DNA of 15,951 bases, taken from an uncultured Bacteroides sp. (GTDB taxonomy: Bacteria; Bacteroidota; Bacteroidia; Bacteroidales; Bacteroidaceae). Where the stretch lies: positions 1 through 15,951 of the forward strand of contig USSR01000077.1 in assembly GCA_900557355.1 (NCBI GenBank). Direction: 5' to 3'. Both the position numbers and the translations under genes were made by a program. The notes beneath the pieces are model-generated. The model had not been told where the DNA came from. It did no database searches and saw only the letters and a program-made list of their open reading frames with translations. Of the stretch, positions 1 through 7,944 are shown piece by piece (positions within the stretch are counted from its first letter, which is position 1; each line of letters opens with the position of its first letter).

Positions 1-1
1 A

Positions 2-2929
2 ACTAAAATTACCGGTTTGACTCATATCAATGTATCTTTGGCCAGCACGGCGAAGGCTCTTGATGAAGTGGTTGTTACCGCTCTCGGAGTGACGCGTGAA
101 GCTAAGAGTCTTAATTATTCACGGCAGAGTGTAAATGCGGAAGCCTTGGCAGAAAATAGTAGTGGCAATCTGATATCTTCTCTTTCCGGTAAGGTGGCGG
201 GGGTTACCATTACTCCTCCGGGAACGAGCAATGGTAGTGCGCGCATTGTCATTCGCGGAACAAGCTCACTGACTGAAAACTCACAGCCCGTATTCGTGAT
301 TGATGGTATGATTATTGAAAACGAACCGGGTGATACAAGTGTGACCGTTGATGGTGGTACAGGTTCTACCGACCTTGGTAATCCGGTAGCGGATATCAAT
401 CCGGATGATATTGAAAGCATTGAAATCCTGAAGGGACCGAATGCTGCTGCACTTTATGGTTCGCGTGCAGCACAGGGAGTTGTATTGGTGACAACTAAAC
501 GTTCGAGCACATTCGAAAAAACAAAAGTATCTTATAGCGGAAATTTTCAATTTGAAAAAGTGAACCAGTTTTTAGATTATCAGAATGGTTGGGGAACAGG
601 AGAGAACTCTTATTTGCTTGACCACAAACTGACACTTCAACCTAATGGTAACAGGTTGCAAACAGATTTACCGGATTTCAGTGGTTATAATTCTTCTGCA
701 GGTGCTAAATTGCGTAGCTGGGGAGCACCTTTGTGGGATCAGGTTATCTATGGACATGACGGTGTACTTACTACTCATTCTTCACATCCGGACAATGTGA
801 AGGATTTCTACGAAACCGCCCATCGGTACACGCATACATTGGCTGTGGAAGGTGGTTCGAAAAAGAATAATTATCGCGTATCGTATACGAGAAGTAAGGG
901 TAATAGTGTAGTACACGGTATCAATGAAAGCTTTAAAGATATATTCAATCTCCGGTTGATGAATACGATTACCAAATGGATGACTTTAGATTCTAAAATG
1001 ACTTACTCACATGAAAAGGTAGACAACCGTCAATATATGAATGGTTCGGATAAGAATCCTATATATGCATTTGTTACTCTTCCCCGTTCGCTTTCTATTG
1101 ATGTGTTGAAACATTATAAGGATGAAAATGGAAATGAAATGATTCCGATTGGTGAACGTGGTTATAATCCGTATTGGAATATTTATGAAAATACGAACTC
1201 TGACACGCGTGACAGAGTGAGCGGATCGATGAATCTGGAAGTAAAATTACTTCCAGGCTTGAAGGCGGTAGGTAAAGCCGGACTGGATGCTTATTGGTGG
1301 AAAGGAATGGAGTTCTTTAATCTGGGTGCACGTAGTGATGTGGACGGTGGTATGAAGAACTGGATCAATAACAGTACTTCTACTAACTTTGAAGCTTTAT
1401 TGATGTATAATAAAACATTTCATAAAATATCAGTCAATGCCATTGCCGGTATTAGCCGATATGAACGCAACTCGGAGAAAAGAACGGAAAGTGTGAATAG
1501 TATATTGGTTCCTGATTTCAAGAATATTTCTAACTCGAATGAGTATCCTAGTGCCACTCAACTGCAATCTAAGAAGATAATCCGTTCTGCTTATGGCTCG
1601 GTGTCATTAGGTTACAATAGTTATGTTTATTTAGATGTAACGGCCCGCAATGACTGGTCGTCTACTTTACCACTGGATAATTGCTCTTATTTTTATCCTT
1701 CTTTTGGTGCTACGTTTATTTTTACCGATGCATTTAAGATCAAATCACCTATCTTGTCGTTCGGTAAGATTCGTGCTTCTTTTGCTTATGCCGGTTCTGA
1801 CACAGATCCATATCGGATTAATCAAACCTATAAGTTGGGTAGCATTTATAATGGTTCACCTTTGCAAACCATTAGTACAACTTTAAATAATGATCAACTT
1901 TTGCCGGAACGTAACCGTTCTTTGGAACTTGGAGCTGATCTCCGCTTTTTCCATAATCGTTTGGGTGTAGATGTAACTTATTATCGTTCTGATGCCTATG
2001 ACTTGATAACGAAAGTCGCTTTGCCGGTGCCTAGCGGTTATAGTTTTAAATTCTTGAATACAGGTCATGTACGTAATCAAGGATGGGAAGTTGTGTTGTC
2101 TGCTACTCCCGTCAAGACCAAATTGTTTGAATGGAATGCGAATATCAACTGGGCGCGTAATCGGTCGGAAGTGATTAAGGTAGTGGACGGAAATCCTAAT
2201 GTGCAATTATTGAAATCAAGCAATGTCAGTATCATGTTGGAAGAAGGTATGCCTTATGGAGTCATTCGGGGACGTGCCTGGAAACGTGATGACCAGGGAC
2301 GTAAATTAGTCGATTCTTCAGGTAAAATATTGGTAACGGATAATACGCAATATTTAGGCTGTGCCGAGCCGAAATGGACGGGAAGTTTTGGAAGCAATTT
2401 CAGAATCCAGAATTTTACAGTTAGTTTTCTGTTTGATGCACGTATTGGAGGAACTCTTTATTCGGGAACATGGAATAGAGCGACAACAGCCGGTGTTGTT
2501 GCCGAATCTGCCGAAGGACGTGAAGGATATTATTTGAGTAATGTGATTTATGGTGAGAGTAGTGCAAAGGCAACTTCCGGTTATCAATATCCGGACGCTT
2601 ATTTTGAAGACGGAACGCCTTGTCTCTTGTTTGTCAAACCTAATAACCGCTATGCTAGTTTTGATGAAAGATCTGTATTTGATGCTTCCTATATTAAATT
2701 CCGTGAACTTTCTGTTGCCTACAGTCTTCCGAAGTCTATCATAAAGAAATTGCCGATTAGTGGTCTACGACTGGCTGTGGTAGGACGTAATTTAGCTATT
2801 CTTCATCAAAATACTCCTAAAGGCATAGATCCGGAGGCTTCTTCTTCATCAGGAAATGCTCAAGGTATAGAATATGGAGGAATGCCGCCCGTATCTTCTG
2901 TCGGATTTGATATTAAACTAACCTTCTAA
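2..2929 (+). CDS. SusC-like TonB-dependent outer-membrane transporter (5' end outside window)
   Basis: Outer-membrane TonB-dependent transporter of the SusC/RagA family, which imports oligosaccharides together with a SusD lipoprotein. The reading frame is open from the first base, so the signal peptide and most of the N-terminal carboxypeptidase-regulatory-like domain lie upstream; the TTG at 17 is internal, not a start. Visible in order: a TonB-box-like LDEVVVTALG (about 59-90), the plug domain (about 150-510) with VIRGTSS and FVIDGM, the SusC signature LYGSRAAQGVVLVTTK (about 452-501), then a long beta-barrel ending in FDIKLTF with a terminal aromatic residue, as expected for barrel insertion. 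About 975 residues are visible, so probably only 50-150 are missing. The SusD-like gene follows after 12 bases. Whether an STN domain for FecR/sigma signalling exists cannot be seen. Family call is secure; the substrate is unknown. Confidence 0.96.
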   Translation, partial: TKITGLTHINVSLASTAKALDEVVVTALGVTREAKSLNYSRQSVNAEALAENSSGNLISSLSGKVAGVTITPPGTSNGSARIVIRGTSSLTENSQPVFVIDGMIIENEPGDTSVTVDGGTGSTDLGNPVADINPDDIESIEILKGPNAAALYGSRAAQGVVLVTTKRSSTFEKTKVSYSGNFQFEKVNQFLDYQNGWGTGENSYLLDHKLTLQPNGNRLQTDLPDFSGYNSSAGAKLRSWGAPLWDQVIYGHDGVLTTHSSHPDNVKDFYETAHRYTHTLAVEGGSKKNNYRVSYTRSKGNSVVHGINESFKDIFNLRLMNTITKWMTLDSKMTYSHEKVDNRQYMNGSDKNPIYAFVTLPRSLSIDVLKHYKDENGNEMIPIGERGYNPYWNIYENTNSDTRDRVSGSMNLEVKLLPGLKAVGKAGLDAYWWKGMEFFNLGARSDVDGGMKNWINNSTSTNFEALLMYNKTFHKISVNAIAGISRYERNSEKRTESVNSILVPDFKNISNSNEYPSATQLQSKKIIRSAYGSVSLGYNSYVYLDVTARNDWSSTLPLDNCSYFYPSFGATFIFTDAFKIKSPILSFGKIRASFAYAGSDTDPYRINQTYKLGSIYNGSPLQTISTTLNNDQLLPERNRSLELGADLRFFHNRLGVDVTYYRSDAYDLITKVALPVPSGYSFKFLNTGHVRNQGWEVVLSATPVKTKLFEWNANINWARNRSEVIKVVDGNPNVQLLKSSNVSIMLEEGMPYGVIRGRAWKRDDQGRKLVDSSGKILVTDNTQYLGCAEPKWTGSFGSNFRIQNFTVSFLFDARIGGTLYSGTWNRATTAGVVAESAEGREGYYLSNVIYGESSAKATSGYQYPDAYFEDGTPCLLFVKPNNRYASFDERSVFDASYIKFRELSVAYSLPKSIIKKLPISGLRLAVVGRNLAILHQNTPKGIDPEASSSSGNAQGIEYGGMPPVSSVGFDIKLTF

Positions 2930-2941
2930 AGATAGAATATT

Positions 2942-4624
2942 ATGAAACAGATTAAAATATTATTAGCCGGTTTTGCTGCAATGGCCATTTCTTTCGTTTC
3001 GTGTACGAATGACTTTGAATCTGCCAATGCCAATCCCAATGAACTTAATGAAATTAATCCTGAATATTTGTTCAATACGAGTTCTTATTATACGCTGAAT
3101 GCTTTTTGCGGAAGCATGAAAAAAGTGTTGTTGGCCAACTATAGCCATTATTATGGTGGAGCTACCGGTGGACAGGTACAACGGTATGGAAATCAAGGTT
3201 CAACCAATGATTCATATTGGAAGAATGTATATAACTATGCTATTTTTCCTGTTCACTTTATACAAACGCAAATGGAAAATGACGAGCAATATCACAATCG
3301 TGTACTTATTGCTAAAATATGGGAAAATTATCTTTTCTCACAAGCAGTTTCTATTTGGGGAGGTATTCCTAAAAGTCAGGCATTTAATGCCGGCGAGAGA
3401 GTGCCTTACGATAAGGAATCGGATATTTATTATGCTATGCTGAATGATTTGAAAGCATGTGCCGACGGGTTGAAGATGGATGGAGATGTTTATAAAGCAG
3501 ACCCTATTTTTCCTTCAGGACAGAAATCCAGCGACTTATTGAAATGGAAGAAGTTTGCCAATTCATTACGTTTGCGTTTGGCCGTTCGTATTTGTAATGC
3601 TGACCGTTCGAAAGCGACTGAAGTGATTGATGAACTTATGGAAAATGAACAGAACTTGATGACAAGTAATGAAGATAATTGTCTTTTGCGATGGGGAGAT
3701 AACGCAGATACAAGAAATTATTTTTATGATTATCTGGTTATCAACCGTGAAAGTAATTTGGATAAGCTTCACTCTGCCGGCGAATCGATTCTGATGTATA
3801 TGGCTCCCTATGCTGATCCGCGGTTGGAGAAATTTTTCACTCCTGCCAATGCTGCTTCTATGCCTGATAACTTCCATTGGGCACCTTATTGGGGACAACC
3901 GAAAGTATCTAATTTGCCGTCGGGAGTCAGCTTGTCTCCCAATCCGCATAGTGGAAAGACGGCGGATGATTACTCTCAATTACAGGATAAATTCACGGAG
4001 CAAAGTTATGCAGAAGTAATTATGAATTATGCAGAAGTGTGCCTGTTGAAAAGTGAATTGGTTCATAAAGGTTTGGGAAGTGGTTCGCAAACAGCCGAGG
4101 CTTATTACAATGCCGGTGTGAACGCTTCAATGGCTCAATATGGCGTAGACGGTGGAAAAGTAAATAATTATCTTCAGACTCCGGGAATTAAATGGAATAC
4201 ATTGACAGATCTAACAGTCACAGAAGAAGGTGAAGATTATTATAAAGATTTTATCGGCATTGTATCTTCTGCTATTACCTCTGATGAACCTGATCCGATT
4301 TATCGTCAGATTATCATGCAGCAATATATAGCTATGTTTTATCAATCGTTGGATGCGTGGACACTGATTCGCCGTAGCCAAGTATTGGAATTCCCGCCGC
4401 ATTTCTCGCCGGAAACCGGATATGGCGCTGTAAATGCCGGTACCAAGGATAATCCTTATGCTTATATTCCACAGCGATTGGTATATCCCGATAGCGAGAA
4501 AACAAACAATGAATATGAATTGACGAAAGGTATTACGAATCTCGATGGTGGACAGGATGCAATGTCGACTAAGTTATGGTTTGCATTGCCCACTAAGACT
4601 AACCCTTATTTGACGAATAATTAA
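2942..4624 (+). CDS. SusD-like surface glycan-binding lipoprotein
   Basis: Partner of the upstream SusC-like transporter: an outer-membrane lipoprotein expected to cap the barrel and deliver glycan to it. The signal peptide has a hydrophobic core followed by the lipobox SFVSC, with Cys21 as the lipidated residue. CTNDFE follows, and acidic residues here fit the Bacteroidota surface-export signal. The mature part resembles the SusD-like_2 branch (SusD/RagB nutrient-binding lipoproteins) rather than starch SusD itself: ANPNELNEINPEYLF near the N-terminus, the helical-repeat segment MNYAEVCLLKSE (residues 361-372), and LDAWTLIRRSQ (470-480), the counterpart of the family's EAW..yRR motif. Length 560 is normal. 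The ATG at 2942 gives a complete signal peptide directly. The next gene begins 3 bases after the stop, so these genes are almost certainly co-transcribed. Confidence 0.94.
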   Translation: MKQIKILLAGFAAMAISFVSCTNDFESANANPNELNEINPEYLFNTSSYYTLNAFCGSMKKVLLANYSHYYGGATGGQVQRYGNQGSTNDSYWKNVYNYAIFPVHFIQTQMENDEQYHNRVLIAKIWENYLFSQAVSIWGGIPKSQAFNAGERVPYDKESDIYYAMLNDLKACADGLKMDGDVYKADPIFPSGQKSSDLLKWKKFANSLRLRLAVRICNADRSKATEVIDELMENEQNLMTSNEDNCLLRWGDNADTRNYFYDYLVINRESNLDKLHSAGESILMYMAPYADPRLEKFFTPANAASMPDNFHWAPYWGQPKVSNLPSGVSLSPNPHSGKTADDYSQLQDKFTEQSYAEVIMNYAEVCLLKSELVHKGLGSGSQTAEAYYNAGVNASMAQYGVDGGKVNNYLQTPGIKWNTLTDLTVTEEGEDYYKDFIGIVSSAITSDEPDPIYRQIIMQQYIAMFYQSLDAWTLIRRSQVLEFPPHFSPETGYGAVNAGTKDNPYAYIPQRLVYPDSEKTNNEYELTKGITNLDGGQDAMSTKLWFALPTKTNPYLTNN

Positions 4625-4627
4625 AAA

Positions 4628-5731
4628 ATGAAGGATATGAAAAAGATAACTATTATATTGCTCGGATTCATCGCTTTGTTAGCTGTATCTTGTGATAAAG
4701 ACGATCATTTGGCTCCTGATAAGAGCAAATATGTGTATGATATACCACAGACGGATTTACCTGTGGATGCGATAGTCGGTGCTTATTATACCAATATAAC
4801 TTCCTCTTCCAATTGGTTAAAGTCCGGTAAGAAAATATATGCCGGTACTCCTTTGTTGGGTGAATATTTGTCTACAACCAGTGGCGTGTTACAGCAACAG
4901 CTTGCTTGGGCGGATGAGGCTGCTTTGGACTTTCTGATAGTTACTTGGGATGCTGCTTCAGCAGATAATACATTGATTACAAACTTTAAGTCTGTACGTA
5001 CGGTAACCAATGCAAAAGTCCGCTTGGTGATTAATTATAACACCAAACATCTGAAAGTATCTAATGACAAACCGCTTCAAGAGGAAGAGAATTTGAATAA
5101 GATGATCAATGACTTTACGAATACTTTAGTGCCTTTATTTAATGATGAGGCCTATTATAAAATGAACGGAAGACCGGTTATTCTAATAACTCCGTCTAAC
5201 CTTTCTTCTTCTGCATTGAAGAGTATTGATTATTCTTTGGTCATCCCGGCATTAAAGAAGGCTGTATCAGAATTGGGGTATGATCTTTATACGATTGGAG
5301 AATTTACTACCGGTTGGGTAGCTCCGGTGAATTATGAGGAACATCAGATTGCTTCTTTTGATGGAGTGACAGTGAACGATTGGTCAACGAATATGTACGA
5401 CCGTTATTATGCCTTTTTCAGTTTTGTTGATTTGAATTGGGCCAATTGGAAGACTACAATAGCCAAATGGAATACAGACTTTGTCCCTTGTATCTTTCCT
5501 TCTTATAATGACCGTATCAATTCAACTTCAAGTTATAAATATACTTTCGGGCAAGATGGAGAGACTGCTGATTATATTAATTTCTGTAATGTAGCTAAAC
5601 GGAATATCGGAAGTAAAAACATTGTGTTAGTCAATTCATGGAATAATTACCAGAAAGGAACGAATTTGGAACCGACGGAGGAAAACAAATCCGAATTTCT
5701 GAAGATAACCAGAAATCAATTTAAGAAGTAA
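4628..5731 (+). CDS. Surface lipoprotein with GH99/WbsX-like fold, probably non-catalytic glycan-binding protein
   Basis: Predicted surface lipoprotein in the third position of the operon, where PULs often encode a surface glycan-binding protein. The signal peptide ends in LAVSC (Cys22), followed by DKDDH, a good surface-export signal. The body looks like a GH99/WbsX-type (beta/alpha)8 barrel: VGAYYTN near the start (first strand), LDFLIVTWDA (second strand/loop), NGRPVILI, and NSWNNYQKGTNLEP (336-349) near the end. The last matches the family motif NEWHEGTQIE, whose two glutamates are the catalytic pair in GH99 (E404/E407 in human MANEA). Here the aligned residues are Asn340 and Lys343, so hydrolysis by the known mechanism is not expected. 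A role in binding the glycan is inferred. The start could also be the ATG at 4637, which gives the same mature protein. Length 367 fits a single-domain barrel. An active enzyme with a shifted site is possible but less likely. Confidence 0.75.
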   Translation: MKDMKKITIILLGFIALLAVSCDKDDHLAPDKSKYVYDIPQTDLPVDAIVGAYYTNITSSSNWLKSGKKIYAGTPLLGEYLSTTSGVLQQQLAWADEAALDFLIVTWDAASADNTLITNFKSVRTVTNAKVRLVINYNTKHLKVSNDKPLQEEENLNKMINDFTNTLVPLFNDEAYYKMNGRPVILITPSNLSSSALKSIDYSLVIPALKKAVSELGYDLYTIGEFTTGWVAPVNYEEHQIASFDGVTVNDWSTNMYDRYYAFFSFVDLNWANWKTTIAKWNTDFVPCIFPSYNDRINSTSSYKYTFGQDGETADYINFCNVAKRNIGSKNIVLVNSWNNYQKGTNLEPTEENKSEFLKITRNQFKK

Positions 5732-5744
5732 TAGTTATTAATAA

Positions 5745-5780
5745 CGGGATACGATGTATCAGGCAGATCGTCGTATCTCG
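5745..5780 (+). promoter_or_regulatory. Strong intercistronic RNA stem-loop
   Basis: The 68-base gap between the lipoprotein gene and the fusion-enzyme gene holds a long hairpin. Arm 5745-5756 (CGGGATACGATG) pairs with 5769-5780 (CGTCGTATCTCG) over 12 base pairs including two G-U pairs. After one bulged base, ATC (5758-5760) pairs with GAT (5766-5768) around the loop AGGCA. No T-run follows, so an intrinsic terminator is unlikely. A role in mRNA processing, 3'-end protection of the upstream susCD message, or tuning of the downstream gene is inferred. No promoter-like TAnnTTTG was seen in this gap. Confidence 0.6.
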
Positions 5781-5799
5781 TGATAACAATAAATAATTT

Positions 5800-7824
5800 A
5801 TGAGAAAGAAAATAATATCGGTCGTTTGTTTTCTCTTGGCTGTTTTTGTATCTCATGGGATAGCTGCGGATTCTGCTCCCTTTTTCTTTTTGCAATTAAG
5901 TGATCCCCAATTTGGCTTCATGGATAATAATAAGAGTATTTCGGCAGAAACAGAGGCTATGAATAAGGCTGTGACAGCTATAAATCAGTTAAAACCTCCG
6001 TTTGTGGTGATAACCGGTGATTTTGTAAATAATTCGAAGAATAAGGAACAGATTGCTGCTTATAAGTCGATGATTGCTCAAATAGACTCTTCAGTAAAGG
6101 TTTATATGATTCCGGGAAATCACGATATAGGTAAGGTCAGCCGGGCTTCTATAGATAATTATAAAAAAAACTACGGAGAACCCCATTTTTCATTCAGGTA
6201 TGGTGATTGTGCATTTATAGGTATTGATTCAAATATAATAAAAGAAGAGGACAAGGAGAGGGAAGAAGTTCAATTTAAGTGGCTGGAACAGGAATTACAG
6301 AAAACGAAGGATGCCAGATTCAAGTTTGTTTTTACTCATTGCTCTGTTTTTCTGAAACGGATGGATGAACCTGTGAATTATTCGAATTTCTCTTTGCCTA
6401 TGCGAGAGAAATATGTGCGTTTGTTTCAGAAATATGGAGTAAATGCAATATTTGCAGGGCATTTACATAACAATGCTTATGGAAAGGTGGACGATATGGA
6501 AATGATAACGATAGGCCCGGTAGGAAAGGTGCTGGGGACAGGGTATCAAGGGATGAATCTTGTGAAAGTATATCCGGATCGGTTTATCAGTGAATTTATT
6601 GCTTTAAATCAGTTTCCTAAAGAGGTGGTGATGTCTGATCCGGCGACAAAAACGACGGAGTCAATGAGTCGTGTCCGTTTCAAATCAATAAGGAATTTAG
6701 TGATGGCAGGGTATCAGGGTTGGTTTAATACTCCTGAAGACGGTGCTGGTTTGGGTTGGAAACATTTTGAAAAAGAAAAAGAGTTCAAACCGGGCAAGTG
6801 TACCATTGATCTTTGGCCGGATGTTTCTGAATATGAGAAAACCTATGAAACGGCTTTTAAGTTACCTGATGAGACACCAGCAAAGGTTTTTAGTTCGTAT
6901 GATGCTTCTACTACAGATCTGCATTTTAAATGGATGAAGCAATATGGAATTGATGGGGTATTTATGCAACGTTTTGTTGTTTCTATACGAAATCAGAAAG
7001 GGAAGGATAATTATAATAAGATACTGAATAATGCTGTTCTTTCGGCAGAAAAGTATGACCGGGCAATTTGCCTGATGTATGACCTTTCCGGTATGGAAGC
7101 CGGTGAAGAAGATATATTGATACGTGACTGGAAAGAGCTGTGTGAGAAGTATAAACTAGTTTCCCGGAACAACAATCATTATGTTTATCATCATGGTAAA
7201 CCGTTAGTTGCTGTTTGGGGAATAGGGTTTAATGATCGCCGTAAATATGGATATGAGCAGGTAAAGAAAATCATTGATTTCCTGAAGAGTGAAGGTTGTT
7301 CCATATTGGTAGGTGTACCTACTCATTGGCGGACATTAACGATAGATGCTGTTTCTGATACGAGATTGCTTGAACTGGTAAAACAGGCGGATATTGTTCA
7401 TCCATGGTTGGTAGGACGTTTTAATAATAATACGTATGAGCCATATCGTAAATCGATAGAGGAAGATATAAAGTGGTGCAAAGCGAATGGTAAAGATTAT
7501 ATACCGGTGTTGTTTCCGGGCTTTAGTTGGCATAACATGAAAAAGGATGCTCCGCAAAACATGATTCCGAGATTGGGGGGACGTTTCTTCTGGAAACAGG
7601 TGAAAGGTGCTGTAGATGCAGGAGCAGAGAGCCTTTATTTGGCAATGTTTGATGAGATAGATGAGGGGACAGCTTTCTTTAAATGTACAAATACACCTCC
7701 GGTGGGTGAAAGTTCTTTTATAACTTATGAAGGAGAAGCACCCGATCATTATCTTTGGCTGGCAGGTGAAGCTGCTAAATATTTGAGAGGAGAACTGCGT
7801 TCGTCCCGGATGCCGGTTCGATAG
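5800..7824 (+). CDS. Secreted fusion: calcineurin-like metallophosphoesterase + GH71/99-like glycoside hydrolase
   Basis: Two enzymes in one 674-residue exported protein. The signal peptide has cleavage near IAA/DS (about residue 23) and no lipobox, so a periplasmic or secreted location is predicted. Residues 27-275 form a calcineurin-like phosphoesterase with the metal-ligand set Asp35-Pro-Gln37, GD74F, GNH108D, His180 (FTH) and GH221LH223. Gln37 replaces the usual His of the DxH motif, as in CPPED1/CSTP1-like enzymes. Residues 298-665 are a GH71/99-like barrel: MAGYQGWFNTPEDGAG at its start, YGIDGVFMQRF in the middle, and MFDEIDEGTAFF near the end. Glu619 and Glu622 have the spacing of the GH99 NEWHEG catalytic pair, so this half is probably active. 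It follows the lipoprotein gene after a 68-base gap with a hairpin and is probably the last gene of the operon. The fusion suggests a phosphate- or phosphodiester-bearing glycan; this is inference. Confidence 0.87.
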   Translation: MRKKIISVVCFLLAVFVSHGIAADSAPFFFLQLSDPQFGFMDNNKSISAETEAMNKAVTAINQLKPPFVVITGDFVNNSKNKEQIAAYKSMIAQIDSSVKVYMIPGNHDIGKVSRASIDNYKKNYGEPHFSFRYGDCAFIGIDSNIIKEEDKEREEVQFKWLEQELQKTKDARFKFVFTHCSVFLKRMDEPVNYSNFSLPMREKYVRLFQKYGVNAIFAGHLHNNAYGKVDDMEMITIGPVGKVLGTGYQGMNLVKVYPDRFISEFIALNQFPKEVVMSDPATKTTESMSRVRFKSIRNLVMAGYQGWFNTPEDGAGLGWKHFEKEKEFKPGKCTIDLWPDVSEYEKTYETAFKLPDETPAKVFSSYDASTTDLHFKWMKQYGIDGVFMQRFVVSIRNQKGKDNYNKILNNAVLSAEKYDRAICLMYDLSGMEAGEEDILIRDWKELCEKYKLVSRNNNHYVYHHGKPLVAVWGIGFNDRRKYGYEQVKKIIDFLKSEGCSILVGVPTHWRTLTIDAVSDTRLLELVKQADIVHPWLVGRFNNNTYEPYRKSIEEDIKWCKANGKDYIPVLFPGFSWHNMKKDAPQNMIPRLGGRFFWKQVKGAVDAGAESLYLAMFDEIDEGTAFFKCTNTPPVGESSFITYEGEAPDHYLWLAGEAAKYLRGELRSSRMPVR

Positions 7825-7875
7825 GGATGTGGAGTATAATAGCCGGATATATTTTGTTATTGGTGCAGAGTAACT

Positions 7876-7890
7876 ATATTATTTTAATAT
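7876..7890. promoter_or_regulatory. AT-only inverted repeat upstream of the regulator promoter
   Basis: ATATTA (7876-7881) and TAATAT (7885-7890) form a perfect 6-base inverted repeat with a 3-base spacer, ending 7 bases before the proposed -33 element of the regulator gene. It could be an operator, for example for autoregulation, but short AT repeats arise often by chance in such DNA. The rest of the 120-base gap after the fusion-enzyme gene shows no convincing intrinsic terminator. Confidence 0.25.
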
Positions 7891-7897
7891 CCTAAGA

Positions 7898-7925
7898 TTG
7901 AAAAAACATATTTTTTATATCTTTG
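7898..7925 (+). promoter_or_regulatory. Bacteroides-type promoter for the membrane SARP gene
   Basis: TATCTTTG (7918-7925) is an exact match to the Bacteroides -7 consensus TAnnTTTG. A TTG at 7898-7900 lies 17 bases upstream as a -33 candidate, slightly closer than the usual 19-21. Transcription would begin around 7930-7933, giving a very short leader before the ATG at 7945. This makes the regulator a separate transcription unit from the PUL, although read-through from upstream is possible. Confidence 0.6.
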
Positions 7926-7944
7926 CTTCAAATAAGCTTTTGCT

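Noticed and set aside
17..19. TTG as the start codon of the SusC-like gene
   Set aside because: The frame is open to the first base and the protein begins inside the N-terminal domain, so the true start is upstream of the window.
3566..3979. Antisense open frames, such as 137 codons here and others opposite the large genes
   Set aside because: They lie opposite well-supported genes, have low-complexity composition, and show no promoter or recognisable domain.
5745..5780. Hairpin as an intrinsic terminator of the PUL operon
   Set aside because: No T-run follows the stem (TGATAACAATAAAT), and no promoter is visible before the next gene.
5827..5829. Cys10 of the fusion enzyme as a lipidated cysteine
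   Set aside because: It lies within the hydrophobic core without lipobox context; a normal cleavage site near residue 23 fits better.
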